A DNA stretch of 64,000 bases from positions 1 to 64,000 of the forward strand of contig NZ_CABQHJ010000005.1 of the NCBI RefSeq assembly GCF_902463975.1, written 5' to 3'. The notes beneath the pieces were generated by a model. That model ran no database searches. It saw only the letters and a list, made by a program, of their open reading frames with translations, and was not told the DNA's origin. Shown here in pieces: positions 7,352-16,455 of this stretch (its first letter is position 1; every line of letters starts with the position of its first letter). The stretch comes from Phascolarctobacterium_A sp902463975 (lineage in GTDB: Bacteria; Bacillota; Negativicutes; Acidaminococcales; Acidaminococcaceae). The position numbers and the translations under genes are program-made.

Positions 7352-10300
7352 CTATTCAGCTTTAACCTTAAACACAATCGCGTATAGCACCGGCAGCACC
7401 ACCAGCGTCAGCAGCGTTGCACCGGTCAGGCCGCAGGCAATAGCCACAGCCATCGCATTCCAGAACTGGCTGGCGAACATCGGAATCAATCCCAGTACCG
7501 TAGTGAAGGCCGCCAGCATAATCGGACGGAAACGCACAATCGCCGATTCCGTAATCGCCTTGGCAGGCTCCATTCCGGCATCAAGATGCTGCTGAATCTG
7601 GTCAACCAGCACCATACTGTTACGGATAATCGTACCGGTGAGCGCCAGAATACCCAGCTCTGCCATAAAGCCCAACGCGGAATTGAACAGCAGCAGGCCG
7701 AAGATAACGCCGATTATACCCATCGGCGCCGTCAGCATAATAACCAGCAGCTTGCGGATATCCTGCATCTGCAGCATAATCAGAACGACAATCAGCAGCA
7801 GCATCAGCGGTATAGGCTTCATCAGATAATTCAATGTATCGTTGCTGTCCTCCAGCGAACCGCCGACTTCGATGCTCATGCCGGCAGGCAGCTCCTTGCG
7901 CAACGGCTCCAGCTCCTTATACACCTGCTTGGTAACATCGTTGCCGGTAACGCCGTCAACAATACCGCCGTTGACGGTAATCGTAGGACGCAGATTGCGG
8001 CGCCAGATGATATTGTCCTCGCTGGTGTAGTCAAGATGCGCAATTTGTGACAGAGGCACAGCACCCTGGCTCGTAGGAATGGAAATAGTTTCCAACTGTG
8101 AAATATCTGCACGCTGGTCAGGCTGCAGGCGGAAAACGATACCAATCTGCTGGTCGCCCTCCAGATAGGTTGCCACGGTATAACCGGATACCTGGGCCTG
8201 CAGAGCGTTGGCTACAGTCTGACGTGTGAGCCCCATTTGCAGCAGCTTGTCATTGTCGACCTTCAGCTTAACGGCGTTGGTCTGCTCCAGCCAGTCAAGA
8301 CGTGTCATGTTGACATAGGGATTAGCGGCCATAACCTTGCGCACCTTCTGCGCATATTCCTTAACCTGCGCGTCGTTGTTGCCGCTGACGCGGATCATAA
8401 CAGGATAGGGAGCAGGCGGACCGAGCGGAATCGAGCGGGAGTAGACGATAGCCTCCGGCAAATGCTCGGCAGCAAGCTCGCTGATGCGCTTCTCCAGTTT
8501 TTTGCGGTCCTCAACGCTCTTGGCTACAACAACGAGCTGTGCGTAGTTATCGCGCGGCTGTACCGGGTCGATTACCAGCACAAAGCGCGGTGCGCTTTCG
8601 CCTACGTAGGTGGAAACGTGGTCTAATTCTTTATCATCCTTAATCAGATTCGTCAGCTTGCGCGCTGCGGCATCTGTAGTTTTAATTGAACTGCCCTCAG
8701 GCATATTAAGCTCTACCAACAGCTCCGGACGTACGGAGGCAGGGAAAAATTCCTGGCTGACGAAGCGCAGCATGAACATGGAAAGGCCCAGCATCGCCAG
8801 AGTAATGCCGATAACCGTGATGCGGTGTCCCAATGCCCAGTGCAGCAGCTTGCGGAAGGCGCGGTAGAAGCTGTTGTCATAAGATTCCTGCTTGATAACG
8901 GTAGGACGTATCCATTCATAGCCTAATACCGGTGCCAAGGTTGCGGAAACAAGCCAGGACAGCATCAGTGTAACGGTCATAACCGGGAAGAGGCTGTAGG
9001 CAAATTCCGAAGCGCTGGCCTTGGAGAAGGCAATCGGCATGAAGCCGAGGCAGGTGATGGTGGTGCCTGTCAGCAGCGGCCAGGCGCAGGTTTTGAAGGC
9101 GTAGGAGGCTGCTTCCTTACGCGGCATGCCTTCGGACATTTTTACCTCCATCAGCTCAACAACGACGATGGCGTCATCGACCAGCATACCCAGGGAAACA
9201 ACCAGTGCGCCCAGGGATACCTTATGCAAATCAATGCCCAAAGCGAACATGGCGCAGAAGGAGCCTAGCAAAATCAGCGGGATGCAGCAGGAAATTACGT
9301 AACCGCTGCGGCGTCCGAGTGTCATCAGGCTGACTACCAGCACGATGATAATTGCCTCGTAAAGGCTTTCGGAGAATTCGCTTATGGATTTCTTTACTAC
9401 CTCAGGCTGGTTGGCAACCTGATTAAGCTCCAGTCCGAGCGGCAGCTCCTTTTGGATGCGGGCGATTTCCTTGGCCAGATTTTCGCCAAGCTTAATGTTA
9501 TCGCCGCCGTCCTCCATAGAAAGTGCGATGCCGACAGCGGGCTTGCCGTTATAGTACATCATTGTTTCCGGCGGGTCTGCATAACCGCGGGTGATGGTTG
9601 CGATATCACCCAGGCGGAAGATACGTCCGTTGGCATTGATGGGGATGGCAGCAATATTTTCCACGCTGTCAGGGCTGCCGGTAATGCGCAGGTAGGAGTT
9701 GGCTGTGTCGGCTTCAATCATACCGCTGGCATTGACCGAGGTCTGTGCTTTGATGGTGTTGGCAATGCTGTTGATATCCAGTCCCAGCTGTGCCAGCTTG
9801 GCGGTTTGCATCTGCACGAAGATTTTCTCCGGCTGCACGCCCACCAGCTCAACCTTTTTGACATCAGGCACGCTGAAGAAGTCGAGCTTAATTTTTTCGG
9901 CGTATTTACGCATATCCTCATAGGTGAAGCCGTCACCGGTAATTGCGTAGATATTGCCGTAAACGTCATCAAAACGGTCGTTATAAAACGGACCTACGGT
10001 ACCCGAAGGCAAGTCCTTCTTGCCGTCATTGACGATATTGCGCAGCTCCAGCCAGCGCTGGCGTACCGTGTTGCCGGCAACCTCATCCTTGAGCGCTACC
10101 GTAATAACGCAGACGCCGGGGCGCGAATAGCTGGTGATTTTCTTAACCTGCGGCAGACTTTGAATCTGCTTTTCCAACGTATTGGTCAGATGCATCTCGA
10201 CATCCTTGGCGCTGGCACCGGGCCAGGCTGCGGATACTACCATCTGCTTGACGGCAAAGCTGGGGTCCTCGCTGCGTCCGAGCGATTTAAAGGAAAATAT

Positions 10301-10399
10301 GCCCATAATCAGCACAAGCACAGCGAAGAAGTAAACTAACTGGCGATGGTTAATAGCCCATTCTGCCCAGTTCGCATGATGCTTTTCGTTGTTTGACAT
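7352..10399 (-). CDS. RND-superfamily efflux permease (AcrB-like)
   Basis: The 1015-residue inner-membrane proton antiporter has the duplicated RND architecture: TM1 near residues 18-36, a periplasmic loop, TM2-6 near 340-480, a second TM near 525 and a second helix bundle near 860-1010. The paired aspartates of TM4 needed for proton transfer are present (MLVDDAIVVVE, residues 408-409). It should work as a trimer with the adaptor gene immediately upstream and an outer-membrane channel, pumping drugs or other amphiphiles out of the cell. No TolC-type channel gene is adjacent. Its ATG overlaps the adaptor's stop by one base (TGATG). Its presence implies an outer membrane. Confidence 0.95.
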   Translation of the reverse strand: MSNNEKHHANWAEWAINHRQLVYFFAVLVLIMGIFSFKSLGRSEDPSFAVKQMVVSAAWPGASAKDVEMHLTNTLEKQIQSLPQVKKITSYSRPGVCVITVALKDEVAGNTVRQRWLELRNIVNDGKKDLPSGTVGPFYNDRFDDVYGNIYAITGDGFTYEDMRKYAEKIKLDFFSVPDVKKVELVGVQPEKIFVQMQTAKLAQLGLDINSIANTIKAQTSVNASGMIEADTANSYLRITGSPDSVENIAAIPINANGRIFRLGDIATITRGYADPPETMMYYNGKPAVGIALSMEDGGDNIKLGENLAKEIARIQKELPLGLELNQVANQPEVVKKSISEFSESLYEAIIIVLVVSLMTLGRRSGYVISCCIPLILLGSFCAMFALGIDLHKVSLGALVVSLGMLVDDAIVVVELMEVKMSEGMPRKEAASYAFKTCAWPLLTGTTITCLGFMPIAFSKASASEFAYSLFPVMTVTLMLSWLVSATLAPVLGYEWIRPTVIKQESYDNSFYRAFRKLLHWALGHRITVIGITLAMLGLSMFMLRFVSQEFFPASVRPELLVELNMPEGSSIKTTDAAARKLTNLIKDDKELDHVSTYVGESAPRFVLVIDPVQPRDNYAQLVVVAKSVEDRKKLEKRISELAAEHLPEAIVYSRSIPLGPPAPYPVMIRVSGNNDAQVKEYAQKVRKVMAANPYVNMTRLDWLEQTNAVKLKVDNDKLLQMGLTRQTVANALQAQVSGYTVATYLEGDQQIGIVFRLQPDQRADISQLETISIPTSQGAVPLSQIAHLDYTSEDNIIWRRNLRPTITVNGGIVDGVTGNDVTKQVYKELEPLRKELPAGMSIEVGGSLEDSNDTLNYLMKPIPLMLLLIVVLIMLQMQDIRKLLVIMLTAPMGIIGVIFGLLLFNSALGFMAELGILALTGTIIRNSMVLVDQIQQHLDAGMEPAKAITESAIVRFRPIMLAAFTTVLGLIPMFASQFWNAMAVAIACGLTGATLLTLVVLPVLYAIVFKVKAE

Positions 10400-11523
10400 C
10401 AGATATCACCGCCTTTGGTCAGACGCACCTGTTGGTTATCGACAAGCTTGCTGAGGCCGGCGGTTATCAGAATATCACCCTTGTTTAAGCCGCCTGCCAG
10501 ACGCACATTGTTGCCTACATAGCCGGCAACCTTAACGTCCTGCAGCACAGCGCGGTTATTGCGCACCAGCCAGACCTGAGTCTTGCCGTTTACCTGATAC
10601 AGTGCTGTTGCCGGGATAACCAGCTCGTCCTCGGACGCAGCAGCGTCCTTAAAGCTTACCTTGGCAGTCATGCCGAGCTTCGCTTCTGCAGGCAGCTGCG
10701 GCACCGCAACGCGCACCTTATAGGTACGGGTGATGCTGTCGGCAATAGGCGAAATTTCGCGGACAGTGCCCTTCGACGTAACATCGGGAAGTGCCCAGAA
10801 GCTGATTTCCGCCTGCTGGCCGACACTCAGCTTGACGTTTTCCGGCACGTTAATCTGTATTTCACGCTCACCGCTGCGCACGATGGTGACCATCGGCGTA
10901 CCGGCTGCCGTTACCTGGCCTGCTTCGCCGGTGATGGCTGCTACAACGCCGTCGGCATCACTCGTCAGCTGCGTGTAGCCAAGCTGGTTGCCGCTGGCGT
11001 TGGCGTTGGCCTGTGCCTGGCGCAGCGCAGCATTGGCTGCCTCCAGCTGGGTGTTGTACTGGTCGCGCGTTGCTTCGCTCACAGCACCGCCGGCATACAG
11101 CTTGTTAAAGCGCGCTGCATTGTCAGCCGCCAGCTTTTGATTGGCAATGGCAGATGCTAGCTGTGCATTAGCGGCCTCTACGCTTTGGTTTACATCCTTC
11201 GGGTCAATGGTCATCAGAATCTGGCCGGCGTGTACCCGGTCGCCTACGTTGACAAGACGGGAAGCGATTCTGCCGGCAGTCTGAAAGGCCAGCTGGCTTT
11301 CGTAGCGCCCGCGCACCTCACCGGGATAAACGGCGGAGGAATCGACAATGCTTTCGCCTATCGTCATTGTCCGGACGATGGGGATGTAGTTTGCCTCCTG
11401 CGGCTTATGCGTAATACTGCTGTAAAGCTGCCAGCCTGCGGCTGCCAGTATGACAACGGCAGCTCCGGCAACAAGTTTCTTTTTATCAGGAAGTTTGGGA
11501 AGTTTTTCCATAATAGACTGCAT
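10399..11523 (-). CDS. RND periplasmic adaptor (membrane fusion protein, HlyD/AcrA family)
   Basis: The 374-residue protein has one N-terminal membrane anchor (about residues 15-33) and no lipobox cysteine, so it is anchored by the helix. The following segments fit the family: lipoyl half-motif VNVGDRVHAGQILMTID (near 87), an alpha-hairpin rich in Ala, Gln and Asn (about 110-180), a second lipoyl half GVVAAITGEAGQV, then beta-barrel and membrane-proximal domains. It bridges the RND permease to an outer-membrane channel. The start at ATG 11523 follows GGGAG; a second ATG four codons later is possible. Transcription comes from a consensus-like promoter just upstream. Confidence 0.94.
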   Translation of the reverse strand: MQSIMEKLPKLPDKKKLVAGAAVVILAAAGWQLYSSITHKPQEANYIPIVRTMTIGESIVDSSAVYPGEVRGRYESQLAFQTAGRIASRLVNVGDRVHAGQILMTIDPKDVNQSVEAANAQLASAIANQKLAADNAARFNKLYAGGAVSEATRDQYNTQLEAANAALRQAQANANASGNQLGYTQLTSDADGVVAAITGEAGQVTAAGTPMVTIVRSGEREIQINVPENVKLSVGQQAEISFWALPDVTSKGTVREISPIADSITRTYKVRVAVPQLPAEAKLGMTAKVSFKDAAASEDELVIPATALYQVNGKTQVWLVRNNRAVLQDVKVAGYVGNNVRLAGGLNKGDILITAGLSKLVDNQQVRLTKGGDI

Positions 11524-11550
11524 GATTTAACAGCTCCCTTGCAGAATAGT

Positions 11551-11580
11551 TTTATCGTTGAAAAATTTTTAATCGTTCAA
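11551..11580. promoter_or_regulatory. Candidate TetR-family operator
   Basis: A 30-base imperfect palindrome centred on AAAAATTTTT (11 of 15 positions pair) starts a few bases downstream of the -10 box of the efflux operon and also contains the near-direct repeat ATCGTTGAA/ATCGTTCAA. Its position fits a repressor site for the upstream TetR protein. The regulator match is inferred. Confidence 0.4.
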
Positions 11581-11584
11581 TTAA

Positions 11585-11613
11585 ATTATAGGTTCTAAAG
11601 AAGATAGCGTCAA
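11585..11613 (-). promoter_or_regulatory. Consensus promoter of the RND efflux operon
   Basis: On the - strand TTGACG (11613-11608) and a perfect TATAAT (11590-11585) are 17 bases apart. The adaptor gene starts about 60 bases downstream. A promoter this close to consensus would be strong unless repressed. Confidence 0.8.
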
Positions 11614-11633
11614 GCAACAAAGTTGTAAACAAA

Positions 11634-11661
11634 AATAAAGCTGCTTTGAAGCAGCTTTATT
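11634..11661 (-). terminator. Terminator of the TetR gene
   Basis: AATAAAGCTGCT pairs perfectly with AGCAGCTTTATT around a four-base loop. It lies just past the TetR stop codon and before the efflux promoter, insulating the two units. Confidence 0.7.
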
Positions 11662-11673
11662 TAAGGAATATAT

Positions 11674-12282
11674 TTACTTTTTACTAAGTGACGCAAGGTA
11701 GGTGTTGAGCGCCTGCAGCAGGTAGTCAAGCTCAGCGCCGTTTTGAAAATTGCCTAGCTCGCAGATATGGCTATGCATCAAAAAGAAGAACATGATAATA
11801 CCTTCCAGCGTGAAGGCAACGTGGGTTGCTTTGATATCCGCAACGATTTCGCCGCAGGCAATCGCTTCCTCAACCAGCTCGGTCATGAACTGATGGATGC
11901 GGTACAGCTTGCTGCGCACATAATTTTCAAACATGGGCTGCGGAGTCAGCAGCTCGCGGTAAATCAGATGAATGTTGTAAGGGTTCTGCTGCTGCATTTC
12001 GGCAATGCCGTCTACATAGGTACGCAGCTTGGTAAGCGGTGAACCGGGCTGCTGACGGATTTTGTCCTGCAGCTTCAGAAATTTTTCTGCCTCGGTATAT
12101 AAAACCTCCTGATATAAATTCTTTTTGCCGCCGAAATAATAGGAAATCAACGCGCTGTTGACGCCGCTGGCAACAGAAATCTGCTTAATAGATACGGCAG
12201 CGAAGCTGTCCATGGCAAACAGCTTGGTTGCGGCTTCAAGAATTTTATCAGCAGAATTGAGATTAGGACTTTCATCTATCAT
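11674..12282 (-). CDS. TetR-family transcriptional regulator, likely repressor of the efflux operon
   Basis: The 202-residue protein has an N-terminal TetR helix-turn-helix: ILEAATKLFAMDSFAAVSIKQIS, then GVNSALISYYFGGKKNLY (about residues 14-58). The rest is a helical ligand-binding and dimerisation domain of the CerR/DUF1956-like kind. It lies upstream of the RND adaptor/permease genes on the same strand, separated by a terminator and a strong promoter with a palindrome, a standard arrangement for local repression relieved by an efflux substrate. The inducer is unknown. ATG 12282 is preceded by CGAGGT. Confidence 0.92.
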   Translation of the reverse strand: MIDESPNLNSADKILEAATKLFAMDSFAAVSIKQISVASGVNSALISYYFGGKKNLYQEVLYTEAEKFLKLQDKIRQQPGSPLTKLRTYVDGIAEMQQQNPYNIHLIYRELLTPQPMFENYVRSKLYRIHQFMTELVEEAIACGEIVADIKATHVAFTLEGIIMFFFLMHSHICELGNFQNGAELDYLLQALNTYLASLSKK

Positions 12283-12420
12283 ATAACGTAATACCTCGTT
12301 GGAATAAATAATGTATGAATATATTATACACGATTTAGGCGCAGATGTAAGCTGATTTTGTTAAAAAAGTGATATTATGAAAATATCTTGTTAAATATGA
12401 AAATTCTGTTCGTTAATATA

Positions 12421-12449
12421 TTGGCTGTGTACTGGTTTTCTGCTATAAT
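12421..12449 (+). promoter_or_regulatory. Promoter for rmuC
   Basis: TTGGCT (12421-12426) and TATAAT (12444-12449) are 17 bases apart, with an extended -10 TGC. The start codon is 31 bases past the -10 box. Confidence 0.7.
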
Positions 12450-12479
12450 AAAAAAATAACGGAGGTCAGTATAGAAAAA

Positions 12480-13616
12480 ATGAGTACATTGGCTATAGCT
12501 TTGATGATTGTCATAGCCCTGCTGCTGGCAGGTGTGATAATATTATTGATACAGGGACGCCCGAAGGCGGACATGACGGCGCAGCGGCTGGAGCTTTTGG
12601 AGCGCAGGCTTGCGGAAAGCATGTACGACCTGCGTGGCGAGCAGAGCACACTGGCGCGGGCGGCACGCTTGGAAAACCAGGCGGCGAGCGACAGGCTGAG
12701 CGAGCAGATTGACAAGCGTGTGGCGCGTCTGGCGGATATGACGGACCAGAACCTGGAGCGCATCCGCATGACTGTGGACGAGCGCCTCAATCAATCGCTG
12801 GAGCAGAAGTTTGCGCAGGTCAACAAGTGCCTGGGCGAGGTGCACCAGTCATTGGGACAGATGCAAAGCCTTTCCTGTGGTGTGGATGAGCTGCGGCGTG
12901 TTCTGTCGAACGTTAAGGTGCGCGGTACCTGGGGCGAAATGCAGCTTGGCAATATTCTCAAGGATATTCTTGACCGTGCAAGATATGTAGAAAATGCTGA
13001 GGTGCGTCCGCATAGCGGCCTGCGCGTGGAATATGCCCTGCGTTTGCCGGGGCAGCGGGAGCAGGAGGTGCTGCTGCCGATTGACGCCAAGTTTCCGCTG
13101 GAGGATTACCAGCGCCTGCAGCAGGCGCGTGAGGCCGGTGATACGCAGGCGGCGGATGCGGCGGCAAAGCAGCTGGAGCGACGCTTGAAGAGCGAAGCGA
13201 AGGATATCTGCGAAAAATATATCTGTCCGCCGTATTCGACAGATTTTGTCGTGATGTATCTGCCGAGTGAGGGCCTGTTTGCGGAGGCTTTGGCCTTGCC
13301 GGGACTGGCAGAGGAGCTGCAGCTGAAGTTCAGAGTGTGCGTAGCGGGGCCGACGACGCTGGCAGCGCTGGTGAACAGCCTGCAGCTGGGCTTCCGTACC
13401 TTGGCGGTGCAGCAGCGTACTACCGAGGTCTGGCAGCTGCTGAACAAGGTTAAGCAGGAGCTTGCCGGCTTGGAAACAGCTCTTGATAAAACAGCCAAAA
13501 AGCTGGAGGAGGGGCAGAACGCCCTGCATACCACCAAGCGCTATACAGCACGCTTGCAGAAGCAGCTGGAGGCTGTACAGATGTTGGATGAGGGAGATAA
13601 GCATGACAAAGAATAA
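12480..13616 (+). CDS. rmuC: DNA recombination protein RmuC
   Basis: The 378-residue protein has an N-terminal membrane anchor (about 4-25), a long coiled coil (about 35-115) and the RmuC nuclease-like core beginning near VKVRGTWGEMQLGNIL (about 140). The core includes LPIDAKFPLEDYQRL and the segment FVVMYLPSEGLFAEAL, both typical of the family. RmuC limits inversions at short inverted repeats and has a PD-(D/E)XK-like fold. ATG 12480 is 14 bases after GGAGG, a long spacing, so a slightly different start cannot be excluded. The stop lies inside the next small gene. Confidence 0.93.
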   Translation: MSTLAIALMIVIALLLAGVIILLIQGRPKADMTAQRLELLERRLAESMYDLRGEQSTLARAARLENQAASDRLSEQIDKRVARLADMTDQNLERIRMTVDERLNQSLEQKFAQVNKCLGEVHQSLGQMQSLSCGVDELRRVLSNVKVRGTWGEMQLGNILKDILDRARYVENAEVRPHSGLRVEYALRLPGQREQEVLLPIDAKFPLEDYQRLQQAREAGDTQAADAAAKQLERRLKSEAKDICEKYICPPYSTDFVVMYLPSEGLFAEALALPGLAEELQLKFRVCVAGPTTLAALVNSLQLGFRTLAVQQRTTEVWQLLNKVKQELAGLETALDKTAKKLEEGQNALHTTKRYTARLQKQLEAVQMLDEGDKHDKE

Positions 13617-13818
13617 TGAGCCCCATCCCTATAAAAAGCCGCCGCTGTGGGTACAGATATTATTATGGGCCTACGGCTTTATGTGGCTGAATATGGTTTT
13701 TGTTACGGGCTTAAACAGCCTGTATCTAGGTTATATAGATTATGACAGCGGCAGCATTGCCTTCGCCATGACCTGTGGCTTTTGGCTGATTTTCAAATAT
13801 TTGCCGCGCTTGCTTTAA
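13603..13818 (+). CDS. Small two-helix membrane protein of unknown function
   Basis: The 71-residue product starts at ATG 13603, with GGGAG upstream, and overlaps the end of rmuC by 14 bases, so it is coupled to it. It has a basic, Pro-rich N-terminus and two hydrophobic segments (about 18-40 and 48-66). I do not recognise the family. Confidence 0.65.
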   Translation: MTKNNEPHPYKKPPLWVQILLWAYGFMWLNMVFVTGLNSLYLGYIDYDSGSIAFAMTCGFWLIFKYLPRLL

Positions 13819-13833
13819 GAGGGGGAATTTATC

Positions 13834-14337
13834 ATGGAGCAATGGGATATTTATGACAGTGAACGCCGTCTTACCGGACGGACGATGAAGAAAAATGACT
13901 GGATACTGCAAGACGGGGAATATCATCTGACGGTGCTTGGCGTTGTGCGCAACACAGACGGACGCTTTCTGATTACCAGACGCGTGCTGACGAAGGCCTG
14001 GGCTGCCGGCTGGTGGGAGGTTCCCGGCGGTGCGGTACAGGCTGGCGAAAGCTCACGCGAGGCTGTGAACCGTGAGGTGTGGGAGGAAACCGGCCTGGAT
14101 GTTTCGGCCTGCACAGGCGGACCGGCGCTGACCTATCACCGTGAGAATCCGGGCGAGGGTGATAATTATTTCGTCGACTGCTATCTTTTTACGCTGCCCT
14201 TTGCACCGGAGCAGGTAAAAATCCGCTCTAATGAGGCACTGGAATACAAGCTGGCGACCTTGGAGGAGATTCAGGAGCTGGCGCAACAGGGAATATTTTT
14301 GCATTATGACAGTATTAAGGATGTTTTTGCAAAATAA
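13834..14337 (+). CDS. NUDIX hydrolase
   Basis: The 167-residue protein carries a complete Nudix box starting at GGAVQAGESSREAV and ending at REVWEETGLDV (about residues 67-89), matching G-x5-E-x7-REUXEEXGU. Such enzymes hydrolyse nucleoside diphosphates linked to another group; the substrate cannot be told here. The N-terminal strand WDIYDSERRLTGR resembles the isopentenyl-diphosphate isomerase/YfcD-like subgroup. It starts at ATG 13834 behind GAGGGGG, 15 bases after the small membrane protein. Confidence 0.93.
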   Translation: MEQWDIYDSERRLTGRTMKKNDWILQDGEYHLTVLGVVRNTDGRFLITRRVLTKAWAAGWWEVPGGAVQAGESSREAVNREVWEETGLDVSACTGGPALTYHRENPGEGDNYFVDCYLFTLPFAPEQVKIRSNEALEYKLATLEEIQELAQQGIFLHYDSIKDVFAK

Positions 14338-14359
14338 AGCTATCTGTCGGCGTTTGCTG

Positions 14360-14388
14360 TTGAAAAAACACAGCCGGCGTGGTAAAAT
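14360..14388 (+). promoter_or_regulatory. Promoter for the yebC-family gene
   Basis: TTGAAA (14360-14365) and TAAAAT (14383-14388) are 17 bases apart, with TGG just before the -10 box. The gene begins 56 bases downstream. Confidence 0.7.
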
Positions 14389-14443
14389 ATTATGGTAAAT
14401 GCTTAAATAAATATGGCAAAGAGAAAGTTTGGAGGAATTTACA

Positions 14444-15184
14444 ATGTCAGGACATTCTAAATGGGCGAACATTAAACATAAAAAAGGCAAGGCTGACGCT
14501 CTGCGCGGCAAAATCACTACTAAAATCAGCCGTGAAATCACTATTGCCGTTCGTATGGGCGGTGCAGATCCTACCGGTAACATGAAGCTGAAGCTGGCTC
14601 TGTCCAAAGCTAAGGCTAACAATATCCCTAAAGACAACATTCAACGTGCAATCCAAAAGGGTGCAGGTGCTCTGGAAGGCCAAAGCTTCGAAGAGATTAC
14701 CTATGAAGGCTACGGTCCTGCAGGCGTTGCTATGATGGTCAGCTGCCTGACCGATAACCGTAACCGTACCGCTGCCGATGTACGTCACGTATTTTCTAAG
14801 CACGGCGGCAACCTGGGTGCCAGCGGCTGCGTAAGCTACATGTTTAAACAAAAAGGTATCTTCGCAGTAAGCGCCGAGACCGGTGTGAGCGAGGACGATC
14901 TGATGATGATCGCTCTGGATGCAGGTGCTGAGGATATCAAGAGCAGCGAAGACGGCTTCGAAATTATCACCGATCCGGCTGCTTATGACGATGTAGAAAA
15001 AGCTTTGGCTGATAACAATATTGAAGTTGCAATGTCCGAAATCACCATGGTTCCCGATACTATGGCTGAGCTGTCCGGTGAGGACGCTGAAAAGGTTCAG
15101 AAGATGCTGGACGCATTGGATGATTGCGATGATGTACAAGACGTTTACACCAACGCTGACTTGCCGGAAGACGACGAGGAATAA
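14444..15184 (+). CDS. YebC/PmpR-family regulator / translation factor
   Basis: The 246-residue protein begins with the family hallmark MSGHSKWANIKHKKGKAD and continues with the middle domain (NRNRTAADVRHVFSKHGG). The ATG at 14444 follows GGAGGA at 14431. YebC proteins were described as DNA-binding regulators, including at ruvABC, and more recently as factors that relieve ribosome stalling at proline runs. The acidic C-terminus (DLPEDDEE) is typical. It sits directly upstream of ruvCAB, the most common context of this family. Codon usage looks like that of a highly expressed gene. Confidence 0.96.
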   Translation: MSGHSKWANIKHKKGKADALRGKITTKISREITIAVRMGGADPTGNMKLKLALSKAKANNIPKDNIQRAIQKGAGALEGQSFEEITYEGYGPAGVAMMVSCLTDNRNRTAADVRHVFSKHGGNLGASGCVSYMFKQKGIFAVSAETGVSEDDLMMIALDAGAEDIKSSEDGFEIITDPAAYDDVEKALADNNIEVAMSEITMVPDTMAELSGEDAEKVQKMLDALDDCDDVQDVYTNADLPEDDEE

Positions 15185-15230
15185 TATTATTATTACGAAG
15201 TAACTGCAATGTGCACGAAGCATAGTTGCA

Positions 15231-15270
15231 GAAAGGAAAGCAGGCAGTTGATGTCTGCTTTCTGTTTTTT
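15231..15270 (+). terminator. Terminator between yebC and ruvC
   Basis: GAAAGCAG (15236-15243) pairs with CTGCTTTC (15255-15262), followed by TGTTTTTT. It ends only 13 bases before ruvC, so it could act as a partial terminator or attenuator for ruvCAB. Confidence 0.7.
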
Positions 15271-15282
15271 GAGAGGTTTTTT

Positions 15283-15777
15283 ATGCTGGTTTTAGGAATT
15301 GACCCCGGTACCGCCATCTGCGGTTATGGCTTGGTAGATATGACAGGCAACCGTCTGCGCCCCGTTTTTTACGGCTCGGTGCTGACGGATAAGGATATGC
15401 TGCCGGAGCTGAGGCTGAAGAAGATTTACGATGATATTTCGGATATCATTGACCACTTCAAGCCGGATCTGCTGAGTATCGAAAAGCTGTTTTTCAACCG
15501 CAACGTTACTACTGCGATTCCTGTAGGACAGGCGCGCGGCGTTGTGCTTTTGGCTGCGGCCAACAAGGGACTGCCGGTGATGGAATTTACGCCGATGCAG
15601 ATTAAACTGTCGGTAGTAGGCACAGGCAGTGCAACGAAGGAGCAGGTTATCTATATGGTGATGCATCTGCTCAATATCCGCGAAAAAATTAAACCGGATG
15701 ATACTGCCGATGCATTGGCAGCGGCAATCTGCGGCATCAATACTGCGTCTACGCGCAGATGGCAGGAGGGCAGATAA
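15283..15777 (+). CDS. ruvC: Holliday junction resolvase RuvC
   Basis: The 164-residue protein has the four acidic catalytic residues of RuvC in context: D7 in GIDPGTAICGYG, the Glu in LSIEKLFFNRN, and the Asp pair in KPDDTADALAAAICG. It cuts Holliday junctions symmetrically after branch migration by RuvAB. ATG 15283 follows GAGAGG; homology starts at MLVLGIDPG, so the upstream in-frame ATG at 15226 is not the start. The stop is directly followed by ruvA with no gap. Confidence 0.97.
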   Translation: MLVLGIDPGTAICGYGLVDMTGNRLRPVFYGSVLTDKDMLPELRLKKIYDDISDIIDHFKPDLLSIEKLFFNRNVTTAIPVGQARGVVLLAAANKGLPVMEFTPMQIKLSVVGTGSATKEQVIYMVMHLLNIREKIKPDDTADALAAAICGINTASTRRWQEGR

Positions 15778-16380
15778 ATGATAGGTTCATTGAAGGGCAC
15801 TGTTGATAGCCTTGGCATAGATAACTGCATAATCGAAACTGCAGGCGGTGTAGGCTACCGTGTTTTCATGCCGGCAGCACAGCTGGCGCAGCTGACGCCT
15901 GGCGCTGCTGTGCGCCTGCATATTCACACTGCAGTGCGTGAGGACGCCATTGTTCTTTATGGCTTTTTGAGCCAGGAATATTATGATCTGTTTGAGCTGC
16001 TGCTGACTATCAGCGGCGTAGGTCCCAAGATGGCCTTGGGTATTTTATCCGCAGTCAAGCCTGATGCTTTTTATCTGGCGGTGCAGAGCCGTGATATCAA
16101 GGTGCTCACCAAGCTGCCCGGTATCGGTAAAAAGACGGCGGAGCGTCTGCTGCTGGAATTGAAGGACAAGGTCGGCCCCGTGGCCGCCGAAAGCGGCGAC
16201 AGCTTCGGCGAAGCAGTAGCTGCCGGAGGCAGCGGCGCTGTAGCGGAGGCAATCGAAGCGCTTGCTTCCTTGGGCTACAGCAACAGCGAGATTATGCCAG
16301 TAATCAAGAAAATCGAAGGCGCAGAAACCAAGACGAGCGAGGAAATATTGAAGCAGGCCTTAAGGCTGATGATGAAGTAA
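15778..16380 (+). CDS. ruvA: Holliday junction branch-migration protein RuvA
   Basis: The 200-residue protein has the three RuvA domains: an OB fold (about 1-62), tandem HhH motifs (ISGVGPKMALGIL near 80 and LPGIGKKTAERLLLELKDK near 115) and a C-terminal UBA-like domain that contacts RuvB (about 155-200). It holds the junction in the square-planar form. It starts right at the ruvC stop, so the two are co-translated. Confidence 0.97.
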   Translation: MIGSLKGTVDSLGIDNCIIETAGGVGYRVFMPAAQLAQLTPGAAVRLHIHTAVREDAIVLYGFLSQEYYDLFELLLTISGVGPKMALGILSAVKPDAFYLAVQSRDIKVLTKLPGIGKKTAERLLLELKDKVGPVAAESGDSFGEAVAAGGSGAVAEAIEALASLGYSNSEIMPVIKKIEGAETKTSEEILKQALRLMMK

Positions 16381-16455
16381 TTTCCCGCAGATAAATAGTC
16401 TGGCGGTATTTGAGCCTGCAGCAGTAGGCTGCACAAGGCTTACTAGGAGGAACTT

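Noticed and set aside
7194..7595. + strand frame opening in the gap and running into the RND permease region
   Set aside because: Two thirds is antisense to the permease, there is no ribosome binding site and no family resemblance.
9452..10339. Long + strand open frame (295 codons)
   Set aside because: It is wholly antisense to the RND permease, a side effect of that gene's codon use.
12849..13604. Long - strand open frame (251 codons) opposite rmuC
   Set aside because: Antisense shadow; Leu/Gln/Arg-rich, with no signature.
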